From NCBI GenBank assembly GCA_963693285.1, contig OY848925.1, positions 684,501 through 748,500 of the forward strand: a stretch of DNA of 64,000 bases, in the 5' to 3' direction. Positions 35,806-47,400 of this stretch are shown here, piece by piece. This stretch comes from Xestospongia muta. Taxonomy: Eukaryota > Porifera > Demospongiae > Haplosclerida > Petrosiidae. Positions within the stretch are counted from its first letter, which is position 1; each line of letters opens with the position of its first letter. Position numbers and translations under genes: made by a program. Below the pieces are notes generated by a model. That model was not told the DNA's origin. It made no database searches and worked only from the letters and a program-made list of their open reading frames with translations.

Positions 35806-36340
35806 TTAATTTTCTTTATTAACATTTTGACACACAAAATTATCATCAAACTGGTTTGACTGGTTTGACTGGTCATGTGACATATTCCATTCAAGTTCAT
35901 CGCATTCCACAAGACAAGAATATTCTTCCAAATTAAAGTCCTTACGTTTTCGGCCCCTGATATAACCCCGCCCACCACTCCAAGAACAACAACAACAACT
36001 TGTCTTCGTTGTATCCCTAACATCACTAAGTTCCATTTCAGCATATTCGTTGATAAATGCTGTTGTTTTCGTATTGGTGTTCTCTCTTGTCCAAGGATCT
36101 GACGTCACATGACCACCTGACAAGTGATCATCGCGTGCTTCTGAAAGAGCCGAGAGAATGTCCTTTGAGGTAATCTTGTTTCCACGACCTTCTAATTTGT
36201 TGAGTTTGTTTTCTATAATAAAATAAAAATTAAATGTAATATGAATAAATCTTACCTAGTGATTGTAAGTATTTCTTTCTACCTTCTGGTTCTAAAGCAT
36301 TTCTATCTAGACTATCTCTATCTGGTGGAGGAGCAAGCAT
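35806..36340 (-). CDS. Unrecognised 163-aa protein with N-terminal coiled-coil-like segment
   Basis: Two exons, 36256-36340 and 35806-36212 (492 nt). The protein starts MLAPPPDRDSLDRNALEPEG. A charged helical stretch follows, probably coiled coil, with KKYLQSLENKLNKLEG and KDILSALSEARDDHL. Then come a run of four Cys (TSCCCCSW), a basic RGRKRKDFNLEEY and an Asn/Gln-rich end. I recognise no family. Its stop lies only 45 bp upstream of the cyclin K ATG on the same strand, and its start is 69 bp from the divergent TIMP-like gene. The C-terminal half could in principle be mis-modelled, but the frame is open throughout and the splice phase fits. Confidence 0.65.
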
Positions 36341-36409
36341 TTTGTCCTTAATGGGTAGCTTATTCTATATGGGTGTGGCTGAGTCACACCCTCAGATAGT
36401 GGTGACGTT
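36341..36409. promoter_or_regulatory. 69-bp divergent promoter interval
   Basis: Separates the start codons of the 163-aa gene (-) and the TIMP-like gene (+). It contains GGGTGTGGCTGAGTCACACCC (about 36370-36390), an interrupted palindrome holding a TGAGTCA AP-1-like core. Regulatory role inferred. Confidence 0.4.
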
Positions 36410-37142
36410 ATGGCAATGTTCTGTCTGATCCTTTCTCTCTTTCTCATTAATGCCCTGGAGGTATTTTCTTGTGGCTGTGCACCTGGTAGTTTCTCAAAGT
36501 CACGAAATAATGCTATTCGTGAGAGTTGGGAGTACACAAGAGATATTTATACAGCTACTGTGACCAACGTCTATTGCAAATGCTATCCTAACAAAGTTGA
36601 TTTTAGTACATTAAGATGTTTGTCTGCCGTAGATGATAGAAATAATGTACTTGTTATTAATAGAGAACAGTTTACTTGTAAGGATAAATTTGGATATCAT
36701 TCTTTTCATTTACAAGATTGTGAAAAAGTCATCGCAAAATTTGCTGGAACAAAAAGTGAGTTTGTAGTCCCGTACTGTGTCCCTAATATGCCTTGTTATT
36801 AAGTTCCCCTATAGATTATTTATAGGAATATTGTTACTATTTTTAGAAATGGTCCTTACATCATTTATTCTATTATAGAAACATTGGTTGACCCAATCAG
36901 TCCCAAGATCAAAGATCTTTCTAATGTTCCAAATTGTGGTGTTTCTACTGACTACGAACGTGCAACAGAAGGGAAGTTATGTGACCTCACTCCACAGCCT
37001 TGTTACTATACACTTGTTGTTAACAAAGTGTTTAAAGGAAAGAAGAAGGTAACATATTCTGTAACAAACATCATGTGCTAGCTGTACATCAGTAACACAT
37101 TTATTCTGTAGTGGTGTCATGTAAACATGGCTTTAATAAGCT

Positions 37143-37178
<36 letters not shown>

Positions 37179-37427
37179 CCATAGGTTGGTGAGGTAGTAT
37201 CTTCCTCAGGTCCTGATGTTCTCACATCATGTGGTCAGAGACACAGAGTACTAGAAGTTGGTGAGACTTATGTGGTCGGAATTGGATCACCATGTAGTCC
37301 CATCCAACTGTGGAGACCTACCTCATCATTCTCATCAAAAGAACTTGAATTACTTAATCAATTGAGAGTGAAACACAAAGTAAATGATTTACTAGATCTG
37401 TTAATGAAAGAGTTTGATCAAGTTTGA
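36410..37427 (+). CDS. Secreted TIMP/netrin-like (NTR) domain protein
   Basis: Exons 36410-36755, 36879-37048 and 37185-37427 give 252 aa. A signal peptide (MFCLILSLFLINALEVFS) is followed directly by CGCAP, the CxC start of mature TIMPs, whose N-terminal Cys chelates the metalloproteinase zinc. Further Cys (YCKCY, RCLS, FTCKD, LQDCEKV, NCGV, LCDLTPQPCYY) and the segment YTLVVNKVFKGKKK then SCGQRHRVLEVGETYVVGI match the NTR OB-fold. It would act outside the cell as a metalloproteinase inhibitor or matrix component. Whether it inhibits is unknown; the residue after the first Cys is Gly, not the usual Thr/Ser. A (CT)n tract forms the third exon's acceptor. Confidence 0.75.
37143..37180 (+). repeat. 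(CT)n tract at acceptor of the TIMP-like gene
   Basis: CT repeat followed by CCCATAG before exon 37185. Confidence 0.9.
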
Positions 37428-37656
37428 CACTCAACTCGCTAAGTTCATAAACAATGATCTAATATCCTTGTTACAATATGTTCCATAATTCATAAACATG
37501 CATCATATCATTTTTAACCCCTATCAAACATAAACATTGTAATTGAAACTTTCTTGTTCAACATGGATTTTGATTAAACTAAAACTATGTTAATGATTAA
37601 AAATAATTTATAAATTCGAAGTGTTCTTTATTTATCCTGTACATCTCATAGGACAT

Positions 37657-40600
37657 TCACCTGCCAGAGCAAATATCCTACAAAATAATATCATAATAGT
37701 ACAATTACATGTAGATGTACCTCTTCTTTAGCTAATTTATCCAGGCATCTCATGGCAAGTGCTGTCCATCCAGTTTGATGACTGCAATAGATAGATGAAG
37801 GAATGGAGGTATAATAAAACATTAATAAAAAAAATGATTGTAAATAAAGTAGGTAATTAATTACCTGGCACCACACCCTCTTCCTGTGTCACCATCAAAA
37901 TATTCATAAAATAAAACTAAATCTTTCCAGTTTGGGTCTGTAGCATAACGTGGGTCATCACCATGACATGGACGACGCCCATTTTCATCAGGTAGGAAAA
38001 TAGAGGTTACACGTTTGCAGAGATCTTTGCTAACGTCGAGTAATGTCATTTCTTTACCAGAACCAACAGGATGTTCAACTTTAAAATCTGTACCATAATA
38101 AAAATGATAACGCTCCAGACTCTCTATAATCAGAAAATTCACTAAAATGAAGAGAAAATATGATAAATATCATTTAGACAACCACAATGTACATATGGTT
38201 ACATATATGATCAATATGGCTACTTCTTACCGCAAAGCCAAATAGGTCCACGCCAGTTACTATTACCACCAAATAAGTATGTATCACTTTCAGCTGGTAC
38301 ATAATGCACACAGTGTCTCTCTCCACCCATCTAATAAAATATTATCATGGCATCCATCAAACCATCTGTCCATCCATAAAACCATCTATCCATCCATCCA
38401 TCATGTATTATTAGGTCATTATTTACATCCTTTTCGAATGGGTGTTTCAGATGAACTTTAGACAAAGATCTGATACCATAAGGAGAAAGGAATTCGTCTT
38501 CATTTAACATATACTTGAGAACACGTCTTAGTTTTTCTTCAGAAGGTATAGCCAACAAATGACAAAATTGGTTATCTTCAAGATTGTCCAAATAAGAAAT
38601 CTAAGGAGACGTCAATACAACTTAGAACTAATGTTTCTCCATACCTGTGACGCAAGGTCACCTCTATTCTTAAGAAACCATCGAAGTCTTTTACGAAATC
38701 CTGGCAGTTGCTGTATAACTTCATCCTCCAGTACCAAGCACGCAAACAAAGGAATAAGACCCACCATAGAACGTACACGTAATGGCTGACTCTTACCATC
38801 CGACCTAAAAATCAATTGCATTATCTATTTGTCTATCTGTCTCCTCTCCATCCATCCATTTGTCTATTAAATTCTCTTACTTTAAAAAATCATAATAAAA
38901 TCCATCTTCTTCATGCCACAGTCCATCTCCTATATGCCCTTCACAATCCTTTCCCATATTATTCATAGCATCAACAATCAAGACAAAATGTTCAAAAAAC
39001 TTAGATGCCATATCTTCATAGACGTTATCATGTAGAGCTAACTCCAGTGCTATATCTAACATAACGACACAGAAGAATGCCATCCAGGCTGTCCCATCAG
39101 CTTGTTCTAACTCTCCCCCATTTGGGAGAGGCTTAGAGCGATCAAAAAGTCCTATAAAAAGAAGCATCACTTACTCTAAAATTATTTACTAAGTAACACA
39201 CCAATATTGTCAAGGCCTAAAAAACCACCCGAAAAGACATTCTTTCCCTCGGGGTCTTTGCGATTCACCCACCTACAATATGCATATACATAAAGTCAAT
39301 TTATTACATATCTAATAGAATAGCATCATATAATCCTCTATATGATGTAATGTTTTATTTACCAATTGAAATTGAGAATGAGTTTCTGAAAAGCTCTTCC
39401 TAAAAATTTGATATCTCTCTCACCCTTTGGAGCTGTCATCTTGTAAATTCGCCACACAGCCCAGGCATGAACCGGAGGATTGACATCTGAAAATTGGAAC
39501 TCATACGCAGGAATCTGCCCATTAGGAGCCATGTACCATTCTCGTAGGAACAAAATGAGTTGGTCCTTTGCAAATTCTGGATCCACTTTAGCAAAAGGAA
39601 TCATATGGAATGCTAAATCCCATGAGGCATACTGTAGGGAGAAATTAAGCAACAATAATTATAAATAATATAAATAATTTACATCGTTATGCTTCAAACA
39701 AGATAGAGAGAATACAATATACAAATGTAAACATATTATATGTACACCTTTCTAAGAAGTGTATATTTATATAGTTCATTACCCAGGGGTATTCCCATTT
39801 ATCGGGCATAGATATAACATCTCTATTGAACAAATGTTTCCATTCTTTATTGCGTCCCTCATAGCGTTGAGCGGAAGGATTAGGCATTTCTGGGTCGCCA
39901 TTCATCCACGCCTCCACAATGTAATGATAGAACTGTTTGCTCCAGAGAAGACCTGAACAATAGACAGATAGAGTAAATAAAAATGGATGAATAATGGCTA
40001 AAAACGTATCCATCCATCAATCCATCCATCCATCCATCCATCCATTCATCCATACCAGCGTATCCTTGACGAGAAACATTCTTTTGTTCAGGAGTAAAAG
40101 AGTTTGGTATTATTCCATCATAAAACTCATCAGCCTCAGAAATTCGATCAGAAAATATTTTATCAAACTCATCACCGAGAGGATCCTTTTTTGGTAGGGA
40201 CTCATCATCGCATAACCTCAACTTTACAACCACATCTCCACCAGCTGGTACCTTCAAAACATAATGAGCGGCCACTTTAGTACCTCTGCGATCAGGACTA
40301 ATAGCATCCTTTTCACCGTTAACAAAATACCTACAAAATTGCTCTGAGGAATCTACTATTAAAAATACATGTATATACTTGTACATGTATTTATCATATG
40401 TACTTATAACTGCACAAGACCTATACTAATGTACCTATGAAAAGCATCTTTGACATAAGGTGTATAATGGTCTACTCCATATAGTTTCTTCATATTGGTT
40501 TCATTCTCAGTCCAGAGAAGTGGAGGTTGACTACCATCGGGACCTGGCCCAACAAACCAATGACTAACACCGAGAGTTTCATGTTTCCCTTGGACATGGT

Positions 40601-42007
40601 TTTCTTCAACCTGTAAGGTGAACATCAGTACTTATCACAGTGACCTAGGATAGCTACCATTAGTAAGCTCTAGACTAGTGAACATCAGTACTTATCACAG
40701 TGACCTAGGATAGCTACCATTAGTAAACTCTAGACTAGTGAACATCAGTACTTACCACAGATCAGTCAACATACCTCTTTCAGCAAAGCTTTCCTCGTGC
40801 ATCCCTCATGTTCACATCCCCATATCCAAGTATTTCGATACCACAAAGTAGGCAATAAGTGGACAGTACTCTCCTCTGGTCCACGATTACAAACTTTGAT
40901 ACGAATCAGGATATCATTAGGATTAACTTTAGCATACTCAGCATAAACATCCCAATATCGGCTCTCATCAAAAATTCCTGTATCTTCCAACTCATATTCA
41001 GGATCATGGACAGAGCGCTTTCTCGCCTCGTCAACAATTTTTGAATAGGGATATTCTTCTTGTGTGTATTTGTAAAGTGCTTTCATGTACGAATGAGAAG
41101 GGGTGGAGTCAAGGTAGTAATAGCATTCTTTGCAGTCCTCGCCATGGTTACCTTCAGATCCTGTTAAACCGAACAACCTCTCCTGTATAGAGAAATTAAA
41201 AGATAATCATGTGATATGAAGTCAAAGTCATGTGATATGTAGTCAAATTCATGTGACTGTATTGCTAAAAAGTCAGTTTAAAATACAAAAAGTAATTGCA
41301 TTTTTTGGAAAGTGTCTTACAAGAAAATGACAGGCATTTATATTTGCAAGTATTTATAACAATAATACAATTATATTAATACTTTTAATATGGGATCTTT
41401 CTCATTCCAGAGGGACAATGCAAAACAGAGCCGACATTGACGATCTGTAATACCCAGGAGTCCATCCTCTCCCCAACGATAAGCACGAGAACGTGCATGA
41501 TCGTGAGGAAAATAGTCCCAGCTGCAATATTCAAACAAAAAATATAGAAACAACAATACATTCAATACATAATATGACATGAACTATATCAGTTACATAT
41601 ATGTACATCTACATATCATTTTCCTGCTTAACTAAACTCTTCCAAACTGGCTATAGCATAGATGCATACCATGATCCATCTGATGAGTAATCTTCACGGA
41701 CGGTAGCCCATTGTCTCTCAGAAAGATACGGTCCCCATCTTTTCCAATTATCTTGACGCAATTTATCCTTCCGCAATCTTTCAGCCTCGCTGCTTGATAG
41801 ATGAATACCAACTACAGTGGGAGCACGCTTGAAAAAACCTCTAGCTTTGACAGCTGGACGGGTGACATCAGTTGCTGTAGCACCTTCTTCCTTTTCAGCC
41901 ATAGATTTGACCTCAGGTGAAGTCGTTATATCTATAGGGGTTTGGTGTTCCTTGTCTGCTGACTTGCTAGTCGAGGACTTCCTCTTTTTGCGGAAGAGCG
42001 CTGACAT
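37657..42007 (-). CDS. Large GH63-like glycoside hydrolase (yeast YMR196W / bacterial glucosidase type)
   Basis: Fifteen exons on the minus strand, from 41670-42007 down to 37657-37677, sum to 2910 nt, 969 aa, all phases consistent. Residues 1-90 are low-complexity and basic or acidic. The conserved part starts [20 protein letters not shown]. It continues with [64 protein letters not shown], an (alpha/alpha)6-type half with [67 protein letters not shown] and HQTGWTALA. This is the family annotated as glucosidase or MGH1-like GH63 in bacteria and YMR196W in fungi, from memory. No signal peptide or TM is seen, so it is probably cytosolic. Substrate unknown, and it is not the ER processing glucosidase I. 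Confidence 0.85.
40611..40774. repeat. GH63 intron made almost entirely of the 60-bp minisatellite
   Basis: This 164-nt intron holds about 2.5 copies of the unit also found at 14957-15292 (AACATCAGTACTTATCACAG...). In the gene's own orientation (minus), units contain TTACTAATGG, close to a branch-point consensus, and GTGATAAGTACTGATG. Confidence 0.85.
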
Positions 42008-42165
42008 AATAAGGTAGTTAGTTTATGAGGCTTCCCAATGGTTTATGTAAGCACTAAGTATATAGACGATGTTTGCTTAGTAACAAGGGCTGCTGCTGAA
42101 CGCAATCCAACACGTGGGTGTTTTGTGGGTGTGGCTTAGCTAGTTATTAAAACAGGAAGAAAGAA
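42008..42165. promoter_or_regulatory. Divergent promoter between GH63-like and ArfGAP1
   Basis: 158 bp between opposite start codons, containing CACGTG at about 42111-42116. Role inferred from position. Confidence 0.4.
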
Positions 42166-43134
42166 ATGGCCACTCAAAGTACAAGACAAGTTTTACAGAA
42201 TTTGAGAGGAAAATACGACAACAATGTAAGTGAAAATAAGTCAATAAGTTAATAATTAATTTTTTATTGATAGTTTAATCTCTCTCTCTTTCACTAGTCA
42301 TGCTTTGAGTGTGGTGCTTTCAATCCTCAGTGGGTCTCGGTCACTTATGGCATTTTTATATGCCTAGAATGTTCTGGAAAACATCGTGGACTTGGTACAC
42401 ATATCAGGTACTATGATATACACTATATGGCATTGAAGAATGTAAACTATAAAGGCACACCTATTTTATTAGTTTAAAACACACCCACTTGTTATAATTT
42501 TTAGTTTTGTTCGTTCTACAACTATGGACAAATGGAAGGAATCAGAGCTAGAAAAAATGAAGGTACAGTTTCTTATTCATCAGCCAAATACATCCAATCA
42601 AATTCATTTAGGTTGGTGGGAACAGAAAAGCCCGGGAATTTTTTGAGAGTCACACTGACATACATTCTAATATGAGTCTTCAAGAAAAATACAACTCACG
42701 AACAGCTGCTCTCTATCGAGACAAAGTAAGACACACCCATTTAATATTAACTTCTCTATACCTCATATTATGTAGATTCGTTCCTTGTCTGAGGGGCGTG
42801 GTTGGAGTGAAGACACTTCCTCTGCCAGGCATCATAAACCTCCTTCTACTCAACGGCCAGCCAATACAACATCCTCTTTGTAAGATAATTTTTTTGCTAA
42901 GAGTAAAACCCTTTTATTATTATTATTAAATAATTTTGTTAATAGTAAACAGGATATAGTTACTTTATTTTCACAGAGATCCTCAAGGTGATAATGATCT
43001 TGAAGATTTTTTAAATGACACAAGTGAACCTACATTTAGCAGCAGATCTCAAGTCCCTGAGAATTACGGAGGATATCAAGACTCCAATCCAACTGGTGAT
43101 AAACAGTAAGTAACTAATAAAAGTAAAATAGTTG

Positions 43135-43168
<34 letters not shown>

Positions 43169-43847
43169 ATCAAAATACATAGGTTTTGGTAATACCCCTG
43201 TAAGAGACAAGAAACAAGAGGAAGAGTCAGACTTCTTCAGTGGAGCTTGGACTTCTTTACAATCAGTTAGAACTTGTAGACATAACATTACTGAAATTAA
43301 ACCATAACCAAAAACACTATAGTTAGACACCAGCCCAGCCCTGGCTGCTCGTACAACAATTTAGCATAAACTAACAAACCAATATATATGGACACTAAAA
43401 ATACAGAAGAGTTTATATTTGATTTCTATCTAGTAAAGAAAGCTCTACAGACTATGGCATAAATGAAACAGTTATATATATTAATACTATTGTCAATTGG
43501 TTAACCTGTTCTTCATGCAGACATGTTTGTCTATTCTTCAATACAGGGATGGAGCTCATTTTCTACTGGTGCTAGTAACTTAGCCTCTCAAACTAGTGAG
43601 GGACTATCCAAGGTTGGAACAACTCTTCAACAAAATGTTTTGAAACCATCAGCAGAGAAGGTGCTTTTAACTAAACTAGTATTATGGTATTGATATTCTG
43701 TTTTTCAGGCCAGCAAATTTGGACACTACGTCAATGAGTCTATGATACAACCTACTAAGCAAAAAGCACAAGAGGGACGACTTTGGAGTGATATGTCTAC
43801 CTCTGCTAGCCAGTTTGCTTCCAAGGTAAGAAATTAGATACTTTATT

Positions 43848-43898
<51 letters not shown>

Positions 43899-44289
43899 GG
43901 TAAAGACTTCTGGTAGTAAAGGTTGGACTGACTTAACAACCTGGTTACAAAGTACTAGCACAAGAACAGAAAATGAAAACAATGAAGAAGAACAACATGA
44001 GGAGGACATTGAAGAGAGCAGTGAAGAAGAAGAAGAAGAAGAAGAACAAGAGCCATTAAGATTAGAACCTAAGGAAGGTCTGTTGATTGACTTTACTGAC
44101 GATAAACCTACTCAAAATGGAACATCAACACCTCCTATTAAGAAGGAAACTAACTCGGGACTATCAGGTAGTTATGGAGCTACAGGAGGTATTACAACTA
44201 CTGAGACCAAACCATCAACAACTACAGCTGGAGAATGGGATGATTGGGCTACTGATTGGGGGTGGAGCAGTTCTAACAAGAACGATTGA
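42166..44289 (+). CDS. ARFGAP1: ADP-ribosylation factor GTPase-activating protein 1
   Basis: Ten exons: 42166-42225, 42298-42407, 42505-42562, 42612-42725, 42776-42879, 42977-43105, 43169-43265, 43547-43660, 43709-43825, 43900-44289. The ArfGAP zinc finger reads [18 protein letters not shown], then [17 protein letters not shown]2CX16CX2C plus the catalytic Arg. [19 protein letters not shown] follows, as in ArfGAP1. The middle contains amphipathic lipid-packing-sensor-like helices ([30 protein letters not shown]). The C-terminus has a Glu run and ends [12 protein letters not shown], a Trp-rich coat-binding style motif. It promotes Arf1-GTP hydrolysis on Golgi membranes. (CT)n tracts precede exons 43169 and 43900. 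Confidence 0.95.
43138..43166 (+). repeat. (CT)n tract at ArfGAP1 acceptor
   Basis: CT dinucleotides ending CTCAG before exon 43169. Confidence 0.9.
43852..43894 (+). repeat. (CT)n tract at ArfGAP1 acceptor
   Basis: CT dinucleotides ending CTTAAG before exon 43900. Confidence 0.9.
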
Positions 44290-44490
44290 GTTATTGTATT
44301 GTTATAATGTCATATTTAATTTAATCTAATTATTTAAATTTTCTATTGAAAATATTTATAATCACTGTATGTTAAAGGTTGTCACAATACAAGAGATATG
44401 TAAAAATTTTAATGTTGTGAATTTAACACTTAATTCTGTATGTATTAAATGTATACATGCTTTGTTCTTAAGCTCTCCAAATTTAGAGTA

Positions 44491-47400
44491 TCATTGTCTC
44501 TCTGTAAATTTGATTTGTATTGGAACTGCAGGACGTAAAATGGTCTCTTCTTGAAATGGCAATCTTTTCTCAGGAGGATCATCAGATTGCATGATAAAAC
44601 GACGACAAAGCTATATCATAAATTAGTAAAAAATATATATATACAGAACAATATAGTTCAATTCACTTTTGTTAATAATGTCTTCATTTCTACTTCAGCA
44701 AAACGACGGCCTGTGGTATTAATATGATAACAGCATATTAAATTTATTAGAAAGCTCACCCCAACATGATCTGACTCCAACACCAAATTGAAGTAAAGCA
44801 TATGGATGGATCCTATCTCTAGACCAACGATCTGGATCAAACTTGTGAGGATCTTTATAAATGTTTTCATCTCTTCCAATTGCATATTGACTAACACTGA
44901 TTGGTGTCTAGCATACAATGTAGTTAGTACATTAATATAGTGTTGACCTTACCTGAGCAGGAATATAATAACCCTTTAATTCAATATCAGTGTCTAATGT
45001 CCTTGAAAAGATGGTTACAACTGGATTCAATCTGTAATAGAATTAAATTACAATAACAGTAGCCATTATTATTTCGCTTCATACCTTTGTGCTTCTTTGA
45101 TAACATTCATGAGATAGGGCATCTTCTGTAAGGACTGACCATCAGCCTCACCTGTCTCTCCTAATACAGACACTACTTGATCTCGCAACTTCTCTTGTAC
45201 TTCACGATGTTTAGATAGTTCATACAGAACAAAGCTAAGTGTTGCAGCTGACTATTGTGTAGAAAAAAAGCTATGGCATTAATGTAAGTAGAATGTAACT
45301 CACTGTGTCCATTCCTGTTGCAAGAAGTACTGTCGAAGATTGAATAGCTGTTTCAATAGACATTCTTCCCTCAATAAGCCATTGCTCCATTAAACTCTGA
45401 CCAATTCTTTTTTTGCCCTCTGCTTTCTGAACGCTGTCGTTTATTTTTTCCATATACAGGGCAGCATACTTGTGACCAATTTCATTCATTTTGTCAGTAC
45501 ATCTGTTGAAATCCTTAAGTAATTTTGTAGGCATCAACTTATACAAAGGTACAAATTTTATTATACTATCTAAAATTTTAATTCCCTCTTCAGCACATTC
45601 TTTTAGTTCAATTGCATTCAAATTATGATCTGTCATTGCGTCTATATCTGCTCCAACTGTGAAGTAAGCGCCAACTATAATATACAGATAAATTTGATAC
45701 AAATATAGTCAGTTCTTTACCTTCAAAACTCCAATATGTAATGAGATTTTTGACATCATGTACATAACCATTCTCATCTTGTGCTTTTACTATATTTTGT
45801 AAAAATCTATCAGTAGCCCTGTTAAAACCAGGTATATAACCATATACATTGGATGGAGCATGCTGCTTTCCATGGAGGCTACGTAACTGTTTCCATTTTT
45901 CACCAGACCTAACAAACAACATTGAATAACACAATAACTCTAACATAGTCCTATTACATCAATCTTACTCAAATGGTAGGGTTGTACTCTCTTGTCTCTT
46001 GCTGTACAACCATTGCATATTTTTTTCCAATGTAGGTAATCGACTTGGATAATAGCCTTCATTACGAAACAATGTCTCGGCAACAGATGGATCACATGAC
46101 ATCACTGGAGAAAAACCTTTGGATAGCAAAAGAATGTAATATATCATATGACCTAACATGACATCAAAGAGGTTGAAAGTCTGAACAACTAAAGTGTTTA
46201 GAGTGATCAAAGTGGTGTGATACCACTTAGAACTTTTCTGTACTGTGTGCAATAGATATAGGGATGACAATTCCAAAAAGGAAAGAAACAAGGCAGGAAT
46301 GAACAACAACTACTTGGAGAGTGACATTCAATTTTGTGGTAGCCTGGGAAAACAAGAAGCAGAAGATAAAACAATTTGACTGTTTAGTTACTTCGTGGTT
46401 TTCTACTTTAGAAATGCTTCATAGCAAAGTTAGACACTCAATAGTTGGAAAAAGACTTGATCAGGCCTATAATTAAGGCTAGTTGTGTCCGAAATGCTAG
46501 TTGTTTTTTGTTTTGGCAAGTTGGTTCGTCTGTTTGGCAGCTTTTAATGTTGTTTTCCCACATCCACTGGATAACTTGAACCAGCTGTATTTGTACTTGT
46601 ATGTAGCTATGGTCATACCACAATTCACTCAAAGATGTATGTTAATTTGTTCACACAATGAATGGTTACAGAGGATTAACAATTTTTCCCTTTGTTATTT
46701 TCCATGACTAGCCATGCAGGAAATTATTAACATTACATTATAGTAATTTTTATATCATGTTGCAGGTGCATATATATGTTGAGACATGTATATATAAAAT
46801 TATATATATTATATTAATGTTGTTTTCCCACATCCACTGGATAGCTTGAACCAGCTGTATCTGTACTTGTATGTAACTATGGTCTTCTTGGCTTCAGCTG
46901 GAGCCACGAAGACCACTGCTAGATACAAGTACAAATATAGCTAGTTCAAGTTATATCACCATCAGGTGATTAAATTGTTATTATTCATGAATAGTTGCAT
47001 ATCAGTGCATTCAACCAATTTTGAAGCAAAGACAGTCTAAGTAACAGCTGAAAAGTATGGCTGAGCACATGTCATTAATGTCAAAGAAGTGTACAACTTT
47101 GAATGTTTTTTGGGGGATAGAATGAGGAAAAGAACTGTGGATCAAAATGAGTGTGATGATGAGTTGTCTTCTAAACAGCCCAGGGTAATCTTTGAAGAAA
47201 GCAATTATGCATTCACAAACATAAAATAGACCTAAACCCCACATTTTAATTCTTTAGCATTAATATTGTTACACAATCGAAAGTTATTTTGAATTTTTGG
47301 CTAGTTGTAATTTTAAGAGATTTTAGGCCCTGGACTTGATAGTGGCAAGTAGGCATTCAAATAAGTCTAATAACTCTATCATAGAGTATACATCATCACT

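Noticed and set aside
37657..42007. Recent bacterial horizontal transfer of the GH63-like gene
   Set aside because: Fifteen exons with host-type introns and a local minisatellite; fungal homologues exist, so old eukaryotic inheritance is at least as likely.
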